A DNA stretch of 64,000 nucleotides from Alphaproteobacteria bacterium (lineage in GTDB: Bacteria > Myxococcota_A > UBA796 > GCA-2862545). Positions 15,747-24,555 of this stretch are shown here, one piece after another. Position 1 is the first letter of the stretch; every line of letters starts with the position of its first letter. Where the stretch lies: contig JACKEQ010000003.1 of the NCBI GenBank assembly GCA_020632885.1, positions 124,001 through 188,000 on the forward strand. Direction: 5' to 3'. The notes beneath the pieces were generated by a model. That model worked only from the letters and a program-made list of their open reading frames with translations. It had not been told where the DNA came from and searched no databases. Made by a program: the position numbers and the translations under genes.

Positions 15747-16346
15747 TCAGGCCCCCTGGTCGTCGACGAACTCGAGGCGCCGCGGCGCGTCCTGCCGTCC
15801 CTGGGGCACGATCGTGCGCCCGTTGTACTGGATGCGGACCGCGTCCACCGAGCCCACCTCGACCTCGATGTGGTCGTAGGCCTCGAAGGTCTGGCTCTCC
15901 CCGCCCGTCAGCACGGTGTCGAGCGCGGGCTGCCCGTCGATCCACGCCTTCACGGACACGTTGCGCTCGGCCACGATCTCCACGACCTGATCGCGGACCC
16001 TCGGAGCCGGCGGGGCGGTGATCTCGGCGGGGACGGAGCCCCAGCGCTGCCAGGCGAACAGCCCGATCACCAGGAACATGGCCCCGAGACCGATCGCCCG
16101 CACCACCCCGAGCGGGACGACGGGTGCCGGGATCTCCGGAGCCTCGATGGGCTCCTCGACACCGAGCTCCTCGCAGAGGGTCCGGATCCAGGCCGCGCGC
16201 CATGGACCCTCGGGGAGCGCGTCGTGGCGGTCCTCTTCGAGGGCGCGCAGGTGCTCGACCCCGATGCGCGTGCGTCGGGCGAGGTCGTCCAGGCTCCAGC
16301 CCCGCGACTCGCGGGCCTCCTGGAGCTGCCGGCCGATCGAGCTCAC
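15747..16346 (-). CDS. RodZ-like helix-turn-helix membrane protein
   Basis: 199 residues from GTG 16346, which overlaps the mtnP stop (GTGA). Residues 3-70 are a Cro/RodZ-type helix-turn-helix (IGRQLQEARESRGWSLDDLA, then RTRIGVEHLRALEE). One transmembrane helix follows at about 90-107 (AIGLGAMFLVIGLFAW), then a periplasmic beta-rich domain of the DUF4115 kind (ERNVSVKAWIDGQPALDTVL). This is the domain order of RodZ, which links MreB to the cell-shape machinery, but the protein is shorter than E. coli RodZ (about 337) and no MreB gene is in view. Related small HTH-TM proteins have other or unknown roles, so the exact function is uncertain. Confidence 0.72.
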   Translation of the reverse strand: MSSIGRQLQEARESRGWSLDDLARRTRIGVEHLRALEEDRHDALPEGPWRAAWIRTLCEELGVEEPIEAPEIPAPVVPLGVVRAIGLGAMFLVIGLFAWQRWGSVPAEITAPPAPRVRDQVVEIVAERNVSVKAWIDGQPALDTVLTGGESQTFEAYDHIEVEVGSVDAVRIQYNGRTIVPQGRQDAPRRLEFVDDQGA

Positions 16347-17206
16347 CCGAGGTACCCGCGCACCAGGAGGTCCAGCTCGGCGCGCTTGGCGGGGTCGACG
16401 GCGCCAGGCGACGTGAGGATGGCGTTCTTCAGCGCCCTGTGTGCCTTCACCTCGCCCTCGTGGGCCGCCACGAGCGGCACCACGGCGCGGAGGACGCGTC
16501 GGGCGAGCGCCACGTTCTTCAGGAGCACGTCGATCACCTGCTCGACGGAGACGTTCCCGTGGTCGGGGTGCCAGCAGTCGTAGTCGGTGGAGAGGGCCAG
16601 CGTGGCGTAGGACATCTCGGCCTCGCGGGCCAGCTTGGCCTCCGGGAGGTTGGTCATGCCGATGACGGCCGCCCCCCAGCGCCGGTAGAGGTTCGACTCG
16701 GCGCGCGTGCTGAACGCGGGTCCCTCCATGCAGAGGTAGGTGCCGCCGTCGTGCGCGGTGGCCCCCTCGGCCTTCGCGGCCTTCAGGAGGTAGCCGCGGA
16801 GCACGGGGCACACGGGGTCGCCGAAGGAGATGTGGGCGACGATGCCCTCGTCGAAGAACGTGGACGCGCGACCCCGCGTGCGATCGATGAACTGGTCGAC
16901 CAGCACGACGTGGCCGGGGGCGATCTGCTCCTGGAGCGAGCCCACGGCGCTGACGCTCACGAGCCACTTCACCCCGGCTTCCTTCAGGGCCCAGATGTTG
17001 GCGCGGTACGGGACCTTGCTGGGCGAGAGCACGTGCCCGCGCCCGTGGCGCGCCAGGAACACGAGCTCGGTCTCCCCGATGCGGCCGCGCACCAGGGGTG
17101 CGGAGGGCGCGCCGTACGGGGTGTCGACCGTCTCCTCCCGGACGTCTTCCAGGCCGTCCAGGTCGTAGAGCCCGCTGCCGCCGAGGATGCCGATCACGTG
17201 TGCCAT
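16343..17206 (-). CDS. mtnP: S-methyl-5'-thioadenosine phosphorylase
   Basis: 287 residues, matching the family. It cleaves 5'-methylthioadenosine with phosphate to adenine and 5-methylthioribose-1-phosphate in methionine salvage. ATG 17206 is preceded by GGGAGG. Motifs: GILGGSGLYDL (phosphate loop), VFLARHGRGHVLSPSKVPYR, CMEGPAFSTRAES (substrate Met and Phe), and NLPEAKLAREAEMSYATLAL with STDYDCWHPDH, whose Asp residues favour adenine nucleosides. The EGPAFSTRAE block is typical of MTAP rather than of inosine/guanosine phosphorylases. Downstream salvage genes (mtnA, mtnB and so on) are not present. It overlaps the RodZ-like gene by four bases. Confidence 0.93.
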   Translation of the reverse strand: MAHVIGILGGSGLYDLDGLEDVREETVDTPYGAPSAPLVRGRIGETELVFLARHGRGHVLSPSKVPYRANIWALKEAGVKWLVSVSAVGSLQEQIAPGHVVLVDQFIDRTRGRASTFFDEGIVAHISFGDPVCPVLRGYLLKAAKAEGATAHDGGTYLCMEGPAFSTRAESNLYRRWGAAVIGMTNLPEAKLAREAEMSYATLALSTDYDCWHPDHGNVSVEQVIDVLLKNVALARRVLRAVVPLVAAHEGEVKAHRALKNAILTSPGAVDPAKRAELDLLVRGYLG

Positions 17207-17258
17207 GGGACCTCCCTGCCGGCGGCTATCACGTGCGCCCGGGGGACGCGCCCCGGCG

Positions 17259-18317
17259 TCAGAGCTGTGCGGCCAGCACGCCACCCATGCGCGCGCGACC
17301 GAGCTGCCCGCACGCCGCGCTGATGTCGAGCCCCCGCGTGGTGCGCACGGAGCAGCCGAGCCCGCGCGACACGAAGTAGTGCTGGAACGCCTTCACGGTG
17401 GCGGCGTCCGGGCACTTGAGGTCGCGGTAGTGCTCGTTCTCGTTGTACGGGATGAGGTTCACCTTCGCCGGGATGCCGCGCAGCAGCTCGAACAGCCGGG
17501 CCGCGTCGTCCAGCGTGTCGTTGAAGCCCGCGAACATCACGTACTCGAAGGTGATGCGCTTGCCCGGGGGCAGCGGGAAGGCGCGGGCGGCATCCATGAG
17601 CTCGGCCAGGGAGTGCTTGCGCGTGATCGGCATGATTTGCAGGCGCTGCTCCTCGGTCGTGGCGTTCACGCTGATGGCGAGGTTCACCGGGAGCGCCGCC
17701 GCCAGCTCGGCCATCTTGGGGACCAGCCCCACGGTGGACACGGTGACCTTGCGGTGGCTGAAGTTGAGCCCGTGGTCGTCGAGCAGGATCTCGAGGGCCG
17801 GGATGAGGTTCTTCAGGTTGTGGAGCGGCTCGCCCATCCCCATGAACACGAGGTTGGTGATGCGCACGCCCTCGGGCAGCGTGCGCTGCACCTGGAGCGC
17901 CTGGTCGGCGATCTCGCTGGCTGTGAGGTGGCGCTTGAGCCCCATGTCGCCCGTGACGCAGAAGTGGCAGGCCATCGCGCAGCCCACCTGCGAGCTCATG
18001 CAGAGCGTGAGACGGTGGCCGTCCGGGATGAGCACGCTCTCGATGCGGTAGCCGTCGTGGAGCTTCCAGAGGAACTTCCGCGTGCCGTCCGCCGAGTCGA
18101 GCACGACGTCCGCCTCGAGGGTGGGCAGCACCGCCCGCTCGGCGAGGCGCTCGCGGGTGGCGCGGGCCACGCCGTCCATCTGCGCGAAGTCCGTGACGCC
18201 GTCCTGCCAGAGGCGCTTGAACACCCGAACCGCGCGGCCGGCGTCGTCACCGAGCTCGTCGACCATCCATCGCGTGAGCGCGTCGCGCGACAGACACTTC
18301 ACATCCACACGGTCCAT
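17259..18317 (-). CDS. rlmN: 23S rRNA/tRNA adenine-C2 methyltransferase RlmN
   Basis: 352 residues. RlmN is a radical SAM enzyme that methylates C2 of A2503 in 23S rRNA and A37 of some tRNAs. The cluster motif CxxxCxxC is CAMACHFC near residue 112. FMGMGEPLHNL and VTVSTVGLVPKM are family blocks, and the mechanistic Cys lies in ISAACGQL at the C-terminus. The ATG at 18317 has GAGGAG upstream; an earlier in-frame start would run into the divergent thioesterase promoter region. It is divergent from the thioesterase gene, with 67 bases between them. Confidence 0.95.
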   Translation of the reverse strand: MDRVDVKCLSRDALTRWMVDELGDDAGRAVRVFKRLWQDGVTDFAQMDGVARATRERLAERAVLPTLEADVVLDSADGTRKFLWKLHDGYRIESVLIPDGHRLTLCMSSQVGCAMACHFCVTGDMGLKRHLTASEIADQALQVQRTLPEGVRITNLVFMGMGEPLHNLKNLIPALEILLDDHGLNFSHRKVTVSTVGLVPKMAELAAALPVNLAISVNATTEEQRLQIMPITRKHSLAELMDAARAFPLPPGKRITFEYVMFAGFNDTLDDAARLFELLRGIPAKVNLIPYNENEHYRDLKCPDAATVKAFQHYFVSRGLGCSVRTTRGLDISAACGQLGRARMGGVLAAQL

Positions 18318-18384
18318 GCGCCGCTCCTCTGCCCGACGTACCCTATCCGTCGAGCCGGGTGTATGCTGCCGGCCCGGAGGTCGG

Positions 18385-18801
18385 ATGTCGCTCGCCCAGC
18401 TCAACGCAGCCCTGAACGCGGTGCCGTTCCTGAACACGCTGGGCATCCGCGTCGAGGAGTCGCGGCCCGGTCACGTGGTGCTGCGCCTCCCCCACTCCCC
18501 CGCCATCTGCAACCACGCCGGCGCCATCCACACGGGTGCCGTGTTCACCGTGGGCGAGCTGGCGGGCGCGGTGGCGCTCGCGACCCATCCGGAGCTGGCG
18601 AGGCGGAAGCACCTCCAGAAGTCCACCAAGGTGAAGTACTACCTGCCCTCCACGAAGGACGTGACGGCACACGCCACGGTCACGCCCGAGATGGTGGAGG
18701 CGGTCGCCCAGGGTGCCGCGGCCATCGAGCTGCCCATCAAGGTGCTCGACGGCCATGGTCAGGACGTCGCGGAGCTCGCGAGCCGCTTCGCGTTCAAGTA
18801 G
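18385..18801 (+). CDS. Hotdog-fold thioesterase-like protein (DUF4442-like)
   Basis: 138 residues from ATG 18385, with GGAGG just upstream. The sequence fits the single hotdog fold of the PaaI/YiiD/DUF4442 type: NTLGIRVEESRPGHVVLRLP (first strands), NHAGAIHTGAVFTVGELAGA (the central hotdog helix with the conserved His-Ala-Gly region) and KYYLPSTKDVTAHA. Members hydrolyse acyl-CoA thioesters or bind acyl groups; substrate unknown. It is divergent from rlmN, and its end overlaps the convergent recD2 by eight bases. Confidence 0.8.
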   Translation: MSLAQLNAALNAVPFLNTLGIRVEESRPGHVVLRLPHSPAICNHAGAIHTGAVFTVGELAGAVALATHPELARRKHLQKSTKVKYYLPSTKDVTAHATVTPEMVEAVAQGAAAIELPIKVLDGHGQDVAELASRFAFK

Positions 18802-20947
18802 CGGCCCGCAGGCGCTGCGCGAGCCAGGTGTTCCGTCGGCCCTCGTCGGCCTGCTGCACCGCGCGGTACCAGGCCCGTGAGGTCCCGAGCACACACAGGA
18901 ACGACCGCGCCCGGGTGACGGCGGTGTAGAAGAGGTTCCGGCGCAGCATCAGCCCATGGCTCGGATGCAGGACCAGGACGACGGCCGGGTACTCGCTGCC
19001 CTGCGACTTGTGCACGGTGACCGCGTACGCCAGCTCGATCATGGCGAGGTCGTCCCAGGGGACCAGGACCTTCGAGCCGTCGAAGTCGATGTGCACGCCC
19101 TCGCTCCCCCGGCCCATCACGAGCCCGAGGTCGCCGTTGAAGATCTCGAGGTCGTAGTTGTTCTTCACGCAGATGACGCGGTCGCCCTCCAGCAGCGGGC
19201 GCTCCCCTTCGCGCACGGGGGTCGACCCTCCGTTCAGCTCGCGCTGGAGGAGCCGGTTGAGCTCGACCACCCCGAGCGGGCCCTTGCGGGTGGGGGCGAG
19301 GACCTGGATGTCCGCGGGACCGAAGCCGTTGGCGGGCAGGCGGTCCTTCACGATGCGGAGGAGCGTGGACCGAAGCGCCGTGGGGTCGTCGCGCTCCAGG
19401 GTGTAGAAGTCGCCACCGTGCGGGAGACGCGGTACCTCCCCGCGCCGGATGGCATGGGCGGCCTCGACGATCTGGGAGCCGTCCGCCTGCCGGTGCACCA
19501 CCTGCAGCCGCACCGTGGGGACCGCACCCGACGCGATGATGTCGCGCAGGATCTGGCCCGGCCCGACGCTCGGGAGCTGGTCGGCGTCACCCACGAGCAC
19601 GAAGCCGAAGCTCTCGCCGGGGTACGGGAGGGCCTCCAGCAGGGCCCGGAAGAGCGGGAGGTCGATCATGGACGCCTCGTCCACGATGAGCCCGGAGCCT
19701 TCCAGGGGGTTCGAGACGTTCCGCTGGAACCCGCCCTCACCCGGGTTGTACTCGAGCAGCCGGTGGATCGTGCTGGCCGGACGCCCGGTGGCCTCCTGGA
19801 GCCGCTTGGCCGCACGACCCGTAGGGGACGCGAGCAGCCAGTCGTCCGCACCGACGGCCCGCAGCAGCACGCGGAGCAGGGTGGTCTTCCCGGTGCCCGG
19901 GCCACCCGTGACCACGACCACCCCTCCGTTCAGCGCGGCCCGCACGGCCTCCCGCTGGCTCTCGTCGAGCACGAGCCCCTCGGCGGACTCGGCGGCCACG
20001 ACGCGGTCGCCCCGATCGAACACGAGGGCCCCCTGGGTGGACGCGCGCGCCTGGAGCTCCCGGGCCACGAAGGTCTCGGCGTCGAAGAGCGGGCCGTACC
20101 AGATCCGCTCGCTCTCCCCGTCGCGCTCGCGCACGATCTGCCCGGCGGCCTCGCCAGCCTCGAGGGCCTCGTTCACCCCAGCTGTGGGGACGCCGAGCCG
20201 GTCGACCTCGAAGAGGAGCTCCTCGTGGCGGAGGAAGCAGTGGCCGTCCTGGGTGCACTTGTCGAGACAGTGGACGACGGCCGCACGCACGCGGTCCGGA
20301 TGGTCCTCCGGGAGCCCCTGCTCGCGGGCGAGCTGGTCGGCGGTGCGGAACCCGATGCCCGGGATCTCCTCCGCCAGACGGTACGGCTCGCGCCGCACGA
20401 CCTCGGCGGTGCGGTCCCGGTAGCGACGGCGGATCCGCTCGATGAGCCGGGGGGACAGACCGAGCCCGCGCAGCGTGATCAGGAGCGACCGGCCGTCGAC
20501 CTCGGCCGCCCAGCGCTCCCGGATGACCTTCACGCGCTTGGACCCGATCCCCTCGATGTCCGCGAGCTTCTCGGGCTGGTTGGTCAGCACGTCGAGCGCG
20601 CCCATGCCGAAGGCGTCCACGATGCGTCCGGCGATCTTCTTCCCCACCCCCGGGATGCCCGCCGACTCCAGGTAGAGCCGCAGGCCATGCTCCGTGCGTG
20701 GGCTGCCGTGGAGCCAGCCGACCGCGCGGAACTGGCGTCCGTGCACGGGGTGGGACTCGTACCGGCCCTCCAGCGACACGAACGTACCGGGCTCGCTCTC
20801 CGCCAGGAGCGAGAGGTCGCCGACCGCCGTCAGCGACTCGCCGTTCACCTCCAGCAACAACACGGCGTACGCGCTGTTGGCGCTGGACCAGAGCACCCGC
20901 TGGAGGCGGCCTTCGATCCACTCGACGGGCCCGGCCTCCCCGGTCAA
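18794..20947 (-). CDS. recD2: RecD2-type ATP-dependent DNA helicase
   Basis: 717 residues, the usual length of RecD2 (YrrC), which works without RecBC. It is a 5'-3' SF1B DNA helicase. Order: N-terminal OB-like domain; helix-hairpin-helix region with GIPGVGKKIAGRIVDAFG near residue 95 and GIGSKRVKVIRE after it; Walker A GGPGTGKTT near residue 350; Walker B LIVDEASMID; then GDADQLPSVGPGQ, and a C-terminal SH3-like/2B region ending in VTVHKSQGSEY and FYTAVTRAR, all standard helicase motifs. Start: TTG 20947 overlaps the rng stop (TTGA). No Shine-Dalgarno is present, so coupling to rng is likely. The start is inferred from this overlap and homology. Confidence 0.9.
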   Translation of the reverse strand: MTGEAGPVEWIEGRLQRVLWSSANSAYAVLLLEVNGESLTAVGDLSLLAESEPGTFVSLEGRYESHPVHGRQFRAVGWLHGSPRTEHGLRLYLESAGIPGVGKKIAGRIVDAFGMGALDVLTNQPEKLADIEGIGSKRVKVIRERWAAEVDGRSLLITLRGLGLSPRLIERIRRRYRDRTAEVVRREPYRLAEEIPGIGFRTADQLAREQGLPEDHPDRVRAAVVHCLDKCTQDGHCFLRHEELLFEVDRLGVPTAGVNEALEAGEAAGQIVRERDGESERIWYGPLFDAETFVARELQARASTQGALVFDRGDRVVAAESAEGLVLDESQREAVRAALNGGVVVVTGGPGTGKTTLLRVLLRAVGADDWLLASPTGRAAKRLQEATGRPASTIHRLLEYNPGEGGFQRNVSNPLEGSGLIVDEASMIDLPLFRALLEALPYPGESFGFVLVGDADQLPSVGPGQILRDIIASGAVPTVRLQVVHRQADGSQIVEAAHAIRRGEVPRLPHGGDFYTLERDDPTALRSTLLRIVKDRLPANGFGPADIQVLAPTRKGPLGVVELNRLLQRELNGGSTPVREGERPLLEGDRVICVKNNYDLEIFNGDLGLVMGRGSEGVHIDFDGSKVLVPWDDLAMIELAYAVTVHKSQGSEYPAVVLVLHPSHGLMLRRNLFYTAVTRARSFLCVLGTSRAWYRAVQQADEGRRNTWLAQRLRAAT

Positions 20948-22461
20948 TGGGCTGCGTAGACCTCGAAGTGCTCGGGGTGGAAGTGCCCCATCGCCCGCAC
21001 GATGACGCGCTTGCCGAGGGTCTGCTCGATGGTCTCGAGGTCCTGGTAGCGCGCGCCGTAGAGGAGGTCGGCGATGGCGGGCGTGGTGTTCACGTAGATC
21101 GCGCTGGCCCCGTTGGAGCGGTGGCACTCACGCCGGACCTCGCGGAGGATGTCGAAGGCGAGGGTGGACTTGCTGCGCACGTAGCCCGTGCCGCCGCAGG
21201 CCTGGCAGTCCTCGAGCAGGTAGCGGTCGAGCCCCTCCTGCACGCGCTTCCGCGTCATCTCGACGAGTCCGAGCTCGCTGATCCGCAGGACGTTCGTGCG
21301 CGCGCGGTCCTTCCGGAGGGCCTCCTCGAGCCGCCGGTAGACCTTGTCGCGGTTCTGCTCGCGGTCCATGTCGATGAGGTCGATGATGATGATGCCGCCC
21401 ATGTTCCGCAGGCGGAGCTGGTTGGCGACCTCGTCCACCGCCTCCATGTTGATGCGGAGCGTGGTGTCCTCGAGGCTGCTCGACCCGACGAACTTGCCGG
21501 AGTTGACGTCGATGGCCATGAGGGCCTCGGTCTGGTCGATCACGAGGTAGCCACCGGACTTCAGCCACACCTTGCGCCCGAGGGACCGCGCGATCTCGGC
21601 CTCGACGCCGTACGTGTCGTAGATCGGCTCGCTGCCGCGGTACCGGTGCACACGCTCGACGGCGTCGGGCATGAAGTCCGCCATGAACTGGCTGACGTTG
21701 TCGAAGGTGCGCTTGTCGTCCACCACGACCCGCTTCACGTCCTCGCTGAAGAGGTCGCGCAGGCCGCGCAGGACGATGTCGTACTCGGCGTGCAAGAGGG
21801 CCGGGGCCTTCTTGGTGGGCAGGAGCTCCATGACGCGCGCCCAGGAGCGCTCGAGGAACCGCATGTCGGCGGTCAGCGTCTCGGCGGACTGGTTGGCGCA
21901 CACGGTGCGCACGATGTAGCCCGCGCCCTTCGCCCGGTTCTTCTCGACGATGGACCGGAGGCGACGGCGCTCCTTGTCCTGGTCGATGCGCCGGCTGATC
22001 CCGACGTGGTTCACGGTGGGCATGAACACGAGGTGACGGCCGGGGAGCGCGATGTGCATCGTGATGCGCGCGCCCTTCGTGCCGATGGGGTCCTTCGCGA
22101 CCTGGACGACGACCTCCTGGCCCTCCTTCACGAGGTCCTGGATGGACGGCTGACCGGAGCGAGGCTTGGCCCGGGGCTCCTCGTCGCTCGTGGGGACCTC
22201 GCCCTTGTCGACCTTCCCCTCGAGCTTCAGGACGTCCGGGTGGATGTCGCCGACGTAGAGGAACGCCGCCCGCTCGAGACCGATGTCGACGAAGGCTGCC
22301 TGCATGCCCGGCAGCACGCGCACGACCTTCCCGAGGTAGACGTTCCCGACGAAGCCGCGTCCGTCGCCACGATCGACATGCAGCTCAGCGAGCCGACCGT
22401 TCTCCATGAGGGCCACGCGCGTCTCGCGCGCGGTGGTGTTGACGATGATCTCGGTGGACAC
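20944..22461 (-). CDS. rng: Ribonuclease E/G family endoribonuclease (RNase G-like)
   Basis: 505 residues, the length of RNase G (489) rather than RNase E. GTG 22461 is chosen because GGAG lies six bases upstream and homology begins there (STEIIVNTTARETRVAL). The S1 RNA-binding domain spans about residues 35-130 (GNVYLGKVVRVLPGMQAAFVD) and has an insert rich in charged residues. The DNase-I-like catalytic core has the metal-binding Asp of MAIDVNSGKF and the second of IIIIDLIDMD. The zinc-link is CQACGGTG, which pairs subunits. It cleaves single-stranded A/U-rich RNA, maturing 16S rRNA 5' ends and initiating mRNA decay. The RNase E degradosome tail is absent. recD2 is coupled downstream. Confidence 0.92.
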   Translation of the reverse strand: MSTEIIVNTTARETRVALMENGRLAELHVDRGDGRGFVGNVYLGKVVRVLPGMQAAFVDIGLERAAFLYVGDIHPDVLKLEGKVDKGEVPTSDEEPRAKPRSGQPSIQDLVKEGQEVVVQVAKDPIGTKGARITMHIALPGRHLVFMPTVNHVGISRRIDQDKERRRLRSIVEKNRAKGAGYIVRTVCANQSAETLTADMRFLERSWARVMELLPTKKAPALLHAEYDIVLRGLRDLFSEDVKRVVVDDKRTFDNVSQFMADFMPDAVERVHRYRGSEPIYDTYGVEAEIARSLGRKVWLKSGGYLVIDQTEALMAIDVNSGKFVGSSSLEDTTLRINMEAVDEVANQLRLRNMGGIIIIDLIDMDREQNRDKVYRRLEEALRKDRARTNVLRISELGLVEMTRKRVQEGLDRYLLEDCQACGGTGYVRSKSTLAFDILREVRRECHRSNGASAIYVNTTPAIADLLYGARYQDLETIEQTLGKRVIVRAMGHFHPEHFEVYAAH

Positions 22462-22648
22462 AATGGGCTCCAGCTCCGCCACCGCGCGCGGGGAGAAGCG
22501 AACGGGCCACGGCCCGACGGTCTCGACCCGCGTGAGGGACGACAAGGGAAGGGGTTGAGGGGGTCCGGGAGCGTGCGGGCGCGCGGTGCAGGGCAACCTG
22601 TCTGGCGTGCTTGCGCGGGCGCAGCGCTTCCGAGGGGAGATGCATTCG

Positions 22649-22680
22649 TTCTACCTCTCACGATCGATGGGCCGCGTCAA
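22649..22680 (-). promoter_or_regulatory. Weak candidate promoter for rng
   Basis: On the minus strand, TTGACG (22675-22680) is a good -35-like hexamer about 215 bases upstream of the rng start. The nearest -10-like hexamer, TAGAAC, is 21 bases away, longer than the ideal 17. The 238-base gap between rng and the RlmI-like gene holds no open gene. Confidence 0.2.
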
Positions 22681-22699
22681 CCCGCACACCCCCCTCCCC

Positions 22700-23839
22700 T
22701 CACAAGCGGCGGAAGAGCGCGAGCTTCAGGTACTGACCCTCCGGGTGCGTCGCGAGGACGGGGTGGTCGGACGGCGCGCGGCTCTGGTGGAGGAGCGACC
22801 AGGCCCCGTGCGTGCGGGCGCCCTCCACGACTGCACCCAGCCAGTCGTCCCACTTGAGCTGGGCCGTGCAGCTCGAGCTCACGAGCAGCCCGTCCTGCTC
22901 GACCGCCCCGCAGAGGCGCGCGTGCAGCTTCCTGTAGGCGCTGGCCGCCGCGCCCCGTGAGCGGTTCCCGCGCGCCAGGGACGGCGGATCCACGATGAGC
23001 ATGCCCAGACGTCCCTTCGGCGACCACTCGAACACGTCCGCGACCTCGAAGACGTGCTCGTCGGGGTCGAGGCCGTTGAGCCGGAAGCCCTCGCGGGCGT
23101 CCTCGATGGCCCCGGGCGCCACGTCGACCGTGATGACCTGGCTGGCCCCACCGAGGGCGGCCGCGATCGAGAAGCCGCCGTTGTAGGCGAAGAGGTTCGC
23201 CACCCGACGGCCCGCCGACCACTCGCCCACCATCCGGCGGTGCTCGCGCTGATCGAGGAAGAGCCCGGTCTTCTGACCCTCCCGCGGACGCACGGGCAGC
23301 TTCATGCCGTGCTCCTCGACCACCAGGACCTCCGGCACGTGGCCGAAGAGCTCCGCGTGCCCCTGCCGCCCATCGACGTTCTGCACGCCGTACCTGCGCA
23401 GGAGCCCCTCCACCCACGGAAGGTCGCGGATGGCGTCGACCAGCGTGTCGAGCCAGGGCTCCCAGGCGGCCGAGTAGAGCTTCAGCACCGCCGCGGGCCC
23501 GTATCGATCGAGGACCACGCCAGGGAGCCCGTCACCGGGCCCGTTCAGCACGCGCCAGGCGCTGGTCTGCCCGCCCACCATCCGGAAGCGGAAGGCGTCC
23601 GCGCGCCGGACGCGCTCGCGGATCACGGCCGTGAGGTCGGCGGGCGGCTCACCCGTGCCCAGGACGCGGATCGCGATGTCGCCGGAGTCCGCGAGACCCC
23701 AGCCACAGACGGCTCCGCGGGGATCCACGAGCCGGACGGGAGTCCCCGCCGAGGGTCGCTGGAGAGGCCCGTACACCCAGGGGTGTCCCCGCTTCACGGC
23801 AGCCGCCGAGTCCTGGGGGAGCTTCACGTTCGCGAGCAT
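22700..23839 (-). CDS. RlmI-like class I SAM-dependent rRNA cytosine methyltransferase
   Basis: 379 residues. The order is an N-terminal PUA RNA-binding domain (KRGHPWVYGPLQR, to about residue 75), a central domain (GDGLPGVVLDRYG) and a Rossmann methyltransferase (KTGLFLDQREHRR, VANLFAYNGGFSIAAALGGA for SAM binding, then IVDPPSLARG, and SSSCTAQL with the catalytic Cys). This matches the RlmI/YccW group, which methylates C5 of cytosine 1962 in 23S rRNA, but related PUA-MTases (RlmK) have other sites. ATG 23839 is used. It is divergent from the acidic lipoprotein at 23949. Confidence 0.88.
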   Translation of the reverse strand: MLANVKLPQDSAAAVKRGHPWVYGPLQRPSAGTPVRLVDPRGAVCGWGLADSGDIAIRVLGTGEPPADLTAVIRERVRRADAFRFRMVGGQTSAWRVLNGPGDGLPGVVLDRYGPAAVLKLYSAAWEPWLDTLVDAIRDLPWVEGLLRRYGVQNVDGRQGHAELFGHVPEVLVVEEHGMKLPVRPREGQKTGLFLDQREHRRMVGEWSAGRRVANLFAYNGGFSIAAALGGASQVITVDVAPGAIEDAREGFRLNGLDPDEHVFEVADVFEWSPKGRLGMLIVDPPSLARGNRSRGAAASAYRKLHARLCGAVEQDGLLVSSSCTAQLKWDDWLGAVVEGARTHGAWSLLHQSRAPSDHPVLATHPEGQYLKLALFRRL

Positions 23840-23948
23840 GCGTTCTCCGGGCGCGGGAAGAATGATCCGGGGGCTTCGAATAACGCACGGCGTGCTGCGT
23901 CCATGCTCGCATCAGGAACGCAACCGCTCGCCCTCGCTGGAGGCCACC

Positions 23949-24392
23949 ATGCAGAAGCTCCTCGCCCTCTCCGCCGCCGCCGTGCTCACCCTCTCGGGCT
24001 GTGTGGTGCACTCCTACGACGTGGACGACGACCCGACGCCCGTGGTGGTGGTCCCCGCCAACTACGCCCCCCAGATCCTCGACGCGTACGCCGAGGTCGC
24101 CTACGACAACTACAACATGGACGACATCTGGTACTTCGAGGCCACGGTCGACGACCTCGACGGCGCCTACGACGTCATCAGCGTGTGGGCCGACGTCTAC
24201 GACGAGTACGACGGCACCTGGGTCGAGAGCTTCGAGCTCTTCCCCACGAACGACCCGCTCGTCTGGTACAGCGACTGGCTCGGCTCCACGACCTACCTGG
24301 ACCCCTTCTACCCGAGCTACAGCGTGGACATCGTGGCCTACGACACCTACGAGGACTACGACGCCATCACCATCCTGCCGCTCACCTACTGA
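23949..24392 (+). CDS. Acidic, tyrosine-rich lipoprotein, unknown
   Basis: 147 residues; ATG 23949 is preceded by GGAGG. The N-terminus is a lipoprotein signal (MQKLLALSAAAVLTLSGC). The mature part is strongly acidic and Tyr/Asp-rich (e.g. DVYDEYDGTWVESFELF and TYEDYDAITILPLTY), with few basic residues. It looks like a small secreted beta-sandwich, perhaps a cadherin-like or Ca2+-binding module (inference). It is monocistronic, followed by a gap to minC. Confidence 0.65.
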   Translation: MQKLLALSAAAVLTLSGCVVHSYDVDDDPTPVVVVPANYAPQILDAYAEVAYDNYNMDDIWYFEATVDDLDGAYDVISVWADVYDEYDGTWVESFELFPTNDPLVWYSDWLGSTTYLDPFYPSYSVDIVAYDTYEDYDAITILPLTY

Positions 24393-24444
24393 CGGCCGGA
24401 CCTCCAGGGTGGAATCACGACATTCAGCATAGATCCTGAAGAAC

Positions 24445-24479
24445 AGCAGGCCCTCCCGCCCGGGTCGACCTGCTTTCTT
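24445..24479 (+). terminator. Possible terminator between lipoprotein gene and minC
   Basis: AGCAGG (24445-24450) can pair with CCTGCT (24469-24474), followed by TTCTT. The loop is long (18 bases, itself able to form a small C/G stem) and the T-run is short, so this is a weak candidate. Confidence 0.3.
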
Positions 24480-24555
24480 GCACGCTCGCGGATTTCCGTG
24501 GTACCAAAGGATCACTCCCTCCCCTCCTCCTCTCCTCTTTGCCCCCCAGGCAGCC

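Noticed and set aside
14408..15800. Mg riboswitch ahead of mgtE
   Set aside because: The mgtE start lies one base after the previous stop, leaving no leader.
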